Source: Diphasiastrum complanatum (taxonomy: Eukaryota > Streptophyta > Lycopodiopsida > Lycopodiales > Lycopodiaceae). From it: 64,000 nucleotides of DNA. The stretch is taken from contig CM055110.1 of NCBI GenBank assembly GCA_029204225.1, forward strand, positions 3,166,686 through 3,230,685, written 5' to 3'. The translations under genes were made by a program, and so were the position numbers. The notes under the pieces are model-generated. The model was not told the origin of the DNA, did not search any database, and saw only the letters and a program-made list of their open reading frames with translations. The stretch's first letter is position 1; the number at the start of each line of letters is the position of its first letter. This document shows, one piece after another, positions 61,498-64,000 of the stretch.

Positions 61498-62025
61498 CTA
61501 ACTGGTGTATAGGCCATACAAACTCTTTTGTAGAAGACACACATGATTTGGCTTTGTTGATGAAATGTAGCTCTCAAGTTGTTCCATGTACGCTTCCTCC
61601 TCAAGATCACCATTCAAGAATGCATTTGAAATGTCCATTTGCCATATATCGCATCCATAAAGCGTAGCAAGTGAAATGATGACTCGAATTCTTACCATCT
61701 TTGCCACGGGTGCAAAGGTCTCATCATAGTCAATCCCTTGTTGTTGAGCATATCCTTTTTCCACTACCTTGCCTTGTACTTGTTGATAGATCCACCTTGG
61801 TTTGTCTTCACCTTGAAGATCCATTTGCATCCAATAGCTTTCTTGTCCTTAGGCAACTCCACCAATCTCCATGTTCCATTCTTCATAAGAGCTTGATTCT
61901 CAAGATCCATTGCTTGGATCCACTCCTCTTCTTTCCTTGCTTGATCTACACTTGTAGGCTCATCCAAAGAGGTTAGGAAGGCAACATAATTTCTAGAAAC
62001 TACTTGCTTACCCTTTTGGTCAGGT
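61498..62025 (-). mobile_element. Copia RT fragment
   Basis: Minus strand from 62025: RNYVAFLTSLDEPTS, WIQAMDLENQALMKNGTW, then WRLVELPKDKKAIGCKWIFK. After a frameshift near 61765 come VVEKGYAQQQGIDYDETF and DISNAFLNGDLEEEAYMEQ, ending within the LYGL block at 61500. The YVDD part and everything else are missing. Confidence 0.85.
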
Positions 62026-62230
62026 TATGAAAGGATTAGCCACATCTATCAATGGTTTGGATGAGCTTCTATCTCTAGAGCATGCTAGAATAGTTTCTAC
62101 TCAAAAATCAAGAATTTTGCATGTGTAAAATTGATCTTTTGTAGGTCAAAACTCAATTTAGGTTTATGAACTTGAGGAATTCTGATTTCACACGTGGATT
62201 ACTAGATTTGGGTGATTTTTGATGCATTAG

Positions 62231-62931
62231 TGTGAAGAATTGCCGAAAATTGGCAAATCTAGCTTGATCAAAAACCATGTAGAATAGTGTAAATTGTGTA
62301 CACAAGTGGGTCCCACACATGTGAGGCCATGATGCCACATGGGAAACCCATACTAATGTAGGTTAGGTCAAGTCAAGAGAGTTGGTCATGTCTATTTGGT
62401 GGTCATCGCTACTTTATAGGACCTACACCTAAGTTTAAGGTGAAAATTTGACCAACTAGATACCTACCAAGCATAACTCTAGGAAATAGACTAGGGTTTC
62501 ATTTTAGGTCAAGGAAAGTGAGTTAACTTCCTTATCACATGCTGGAAATCCACATAACTTCAAGAAGGAAGTCGAATTTGCTATGTGATCCCTCTCTCCA
62601 TAGTGAGAAGATAGAAAATTTTTGGAGCTCATTGGCAATCTCAAGCTAGTTCACTATGTACATTGAGTTTTTGTGATCCAAATGCAACCAAATCAATTTC
62701 TACTTGTTTTTAAGCTTGAAGGTCATGCTACAGCCTGTAGTACACATGTTTGGTCTCAGATTTCAATTTTGATCAATGCTTTTGACCATTAATGCTTGTT
62801 GTTTGTCAAATTGCCAATCTAGATCAACTTTTTTGTGTCTAGTTTTCTGATAGATTGCTAAGCAAGCATTCAATCACTCTTGTGGATCTTTTGTAGATAC
62901 ATTTATGGTCCTAAAGTACAGTACTTTCACA
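62231..62931 (+). mobile_element. 5' LTR of copia family D, second copy, 701 bp
   Basis: Starts TGTGAAGAATTGCC, ends TACTTTCACA, and is followed by an intact primer site. Matches 43110-43808 over its whole length with scattered differences. Confidence 0.9.
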
Positions 62932-62944
62932 TGGTATCAGAGCC
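62932..62944 (+). mobile_element. Copia primer-binding site
   Basis: TGGTATCAGAGCC, standard copia form, directly after the LTR. Confidence 0.92.
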
Positions 62945-64000
62945 AAGTACAAGAGCATAAGCCATTGATTAGCAAGTTTTGGTGCTAAAAACTAGTCTTG
63001 AGAGGGCAAGCTAGAATCTTGATTTTGGTGAGGAGATTTGATCCCAAACTTGGTAGGGGTCCAAATCCGTACTGTCCACATGTGTGGGCACCTCTGAACC
63101 TGCATTTAATGCATGGTATTCATTTGATCCAAAAAAATTCAATTTGTGAGCTATTGGTGTAATTTTTGGTGGAGATCCTAGGATAATCTACCAAGATCAT
63201 TTGCCATTGATTAGATTTGAATTTGTTTCATGGAATCTAATTAATCTAGGCTGAGTTCAAGTCCTATTAAGGTTAAAAACAGGTCTTGAAAGTACACCAA
63301 GAAGGAAGAAAGAGATTAAGTCATTTTTTTGTCCAAAAATAGCCAAAATTGGCAAGATTTGATTGTAAGTAGATTTCACATCATCTTATCTTCATTCCAA
63401 CTTTGTGAGGGAGTGCTAGAACTGAGATTATAAGTCCATTTGTTGGATTAGAAATCTAATTTGAGTGAAAAACTACAAGAGAGAGACCTTAGTGAGTTTC
63501 TAGAGACAATAAAATCCATTTCTTGGCAAGATTTGTTTGAAAGTAGTTTTCACTTCATCTTATCTTCATTCCAGCTTTGTGAGGGAGTGATAGAACTATG
63601 ATTATAAGTCCATTTGTTGGATTAGAAATCAAATTTGAGTGAAACACTGCAAGTGTGAGACCTTTGTGAGTTTCAAGTCAATCAAATCTATTTCTTGTTT
63701 GTAGAAGTCACTAGTAAGATGGGATCTGCTGGAGCATACCTTCTAGAAGCTAGTGAGAGGTTGAATTCTACAGATTATGCTATTTGGAAGGTTAGAATGG
63801 AGTCACTCTTAGAGCTCCAAGACCTTTATGAGATCTTGATTGAAGATGAAGATGAACCTCTAGACAAGAGTTAGCTAGATACAAGAAGAGATCTAGGCTT
63901 GCACTTCATTGTGTGAAGATGAATGTGAGCAATGATTTGTTGAGAGAAGTATCAGCTTGTACTAATGCTAAAGAGGTTTGGGAGTCTTTAAAATCAATCT
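62945..64000 (+). mobile_element. Copia family D leader and gag start, runs off window
   Basis: Leader with the internal tandem duplication (63349 and 63523), then gag from ATG 63719 (MGSAGAYLLEASERLNST). A small deletion near 63860 shifts the frame and causes a stop. The gag match then resumes (LLREVSACTNAKEVWESLK) to the window end. Better preserved than the first copy; the rest lies outside. Confidence 0.88.

Overview
The window is nuclear DNA of a land plant. The one complete host gene is a LONESOME HIGHWAY (LHW)-type bHLH transcription factor in 11 coding exons. Almost everything else recognisable is LTR-retrotransposon debris, mostly Ty1/copia, with one Ty3/gypsy part and one CACTA transposase scrap. 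The long LHW product (981 codons inferred, against about 650 residues in Arabidopsis) and the copia-rich, AT-rich surroundings fit a non-angiosperm vascular plant such as a gymnosperm or fern. That placement is inference; no species can be named from sequence alone.

Layout. 1-6.2 kb: retroelement fragments (a copia gag remnant, a possible LTR start, a degraded primer-binding site, a copia RNase H tail) and featureless AT-rich DNA. 6.25-8.6 kb: a GC-richer stretch upstream of LHW with two CACGTG boxes, a GA-rich tract holding a G-quadruplex motif, about six 72-bp tandem repeats that each can form a small hairpin, a second short-repeat block and several upstream ATGs. 8.6-20.6 kb: LHW. 22.9-23.3 kb: four tandem ~99-bp units with tRNA-like A and B boxes. 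25.8-47.9 kb: a dense pile of nested, inverted and truncated copia elements. 48-53.2 kb: nothing recognised. 53.2-64 kb: a (TC)n tract, further copia LTR/pol pieces, Ty3/gypsy gag and primer-site pieces, and the 5' end of a copia element that runs off the window.

The clearest transposition record is a copia element at 35747-40528 (minus). It interrupts the gag of another minus-strand copia and is bounded by the 5-bp duplication CATCC. Its two LTR copies differ at one of 336 aligned bases by eye, yet its polyprotein has lost the reverse-transcriptase YVDD region by an in-frame deletion. That suggests recent movement using proteins supplied by another copy.

For LHW, the parts that bear on regulation are the repeat- and uORF-rich leader and a tandem duplication in intron 8 that copies the splice acceptor and first exon-9 bases, giving a competing acceptor that leads to a stop. 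All gene structure was read by eye from splice signals, reading phase and family resemblance; no transcript or database evidence was used.
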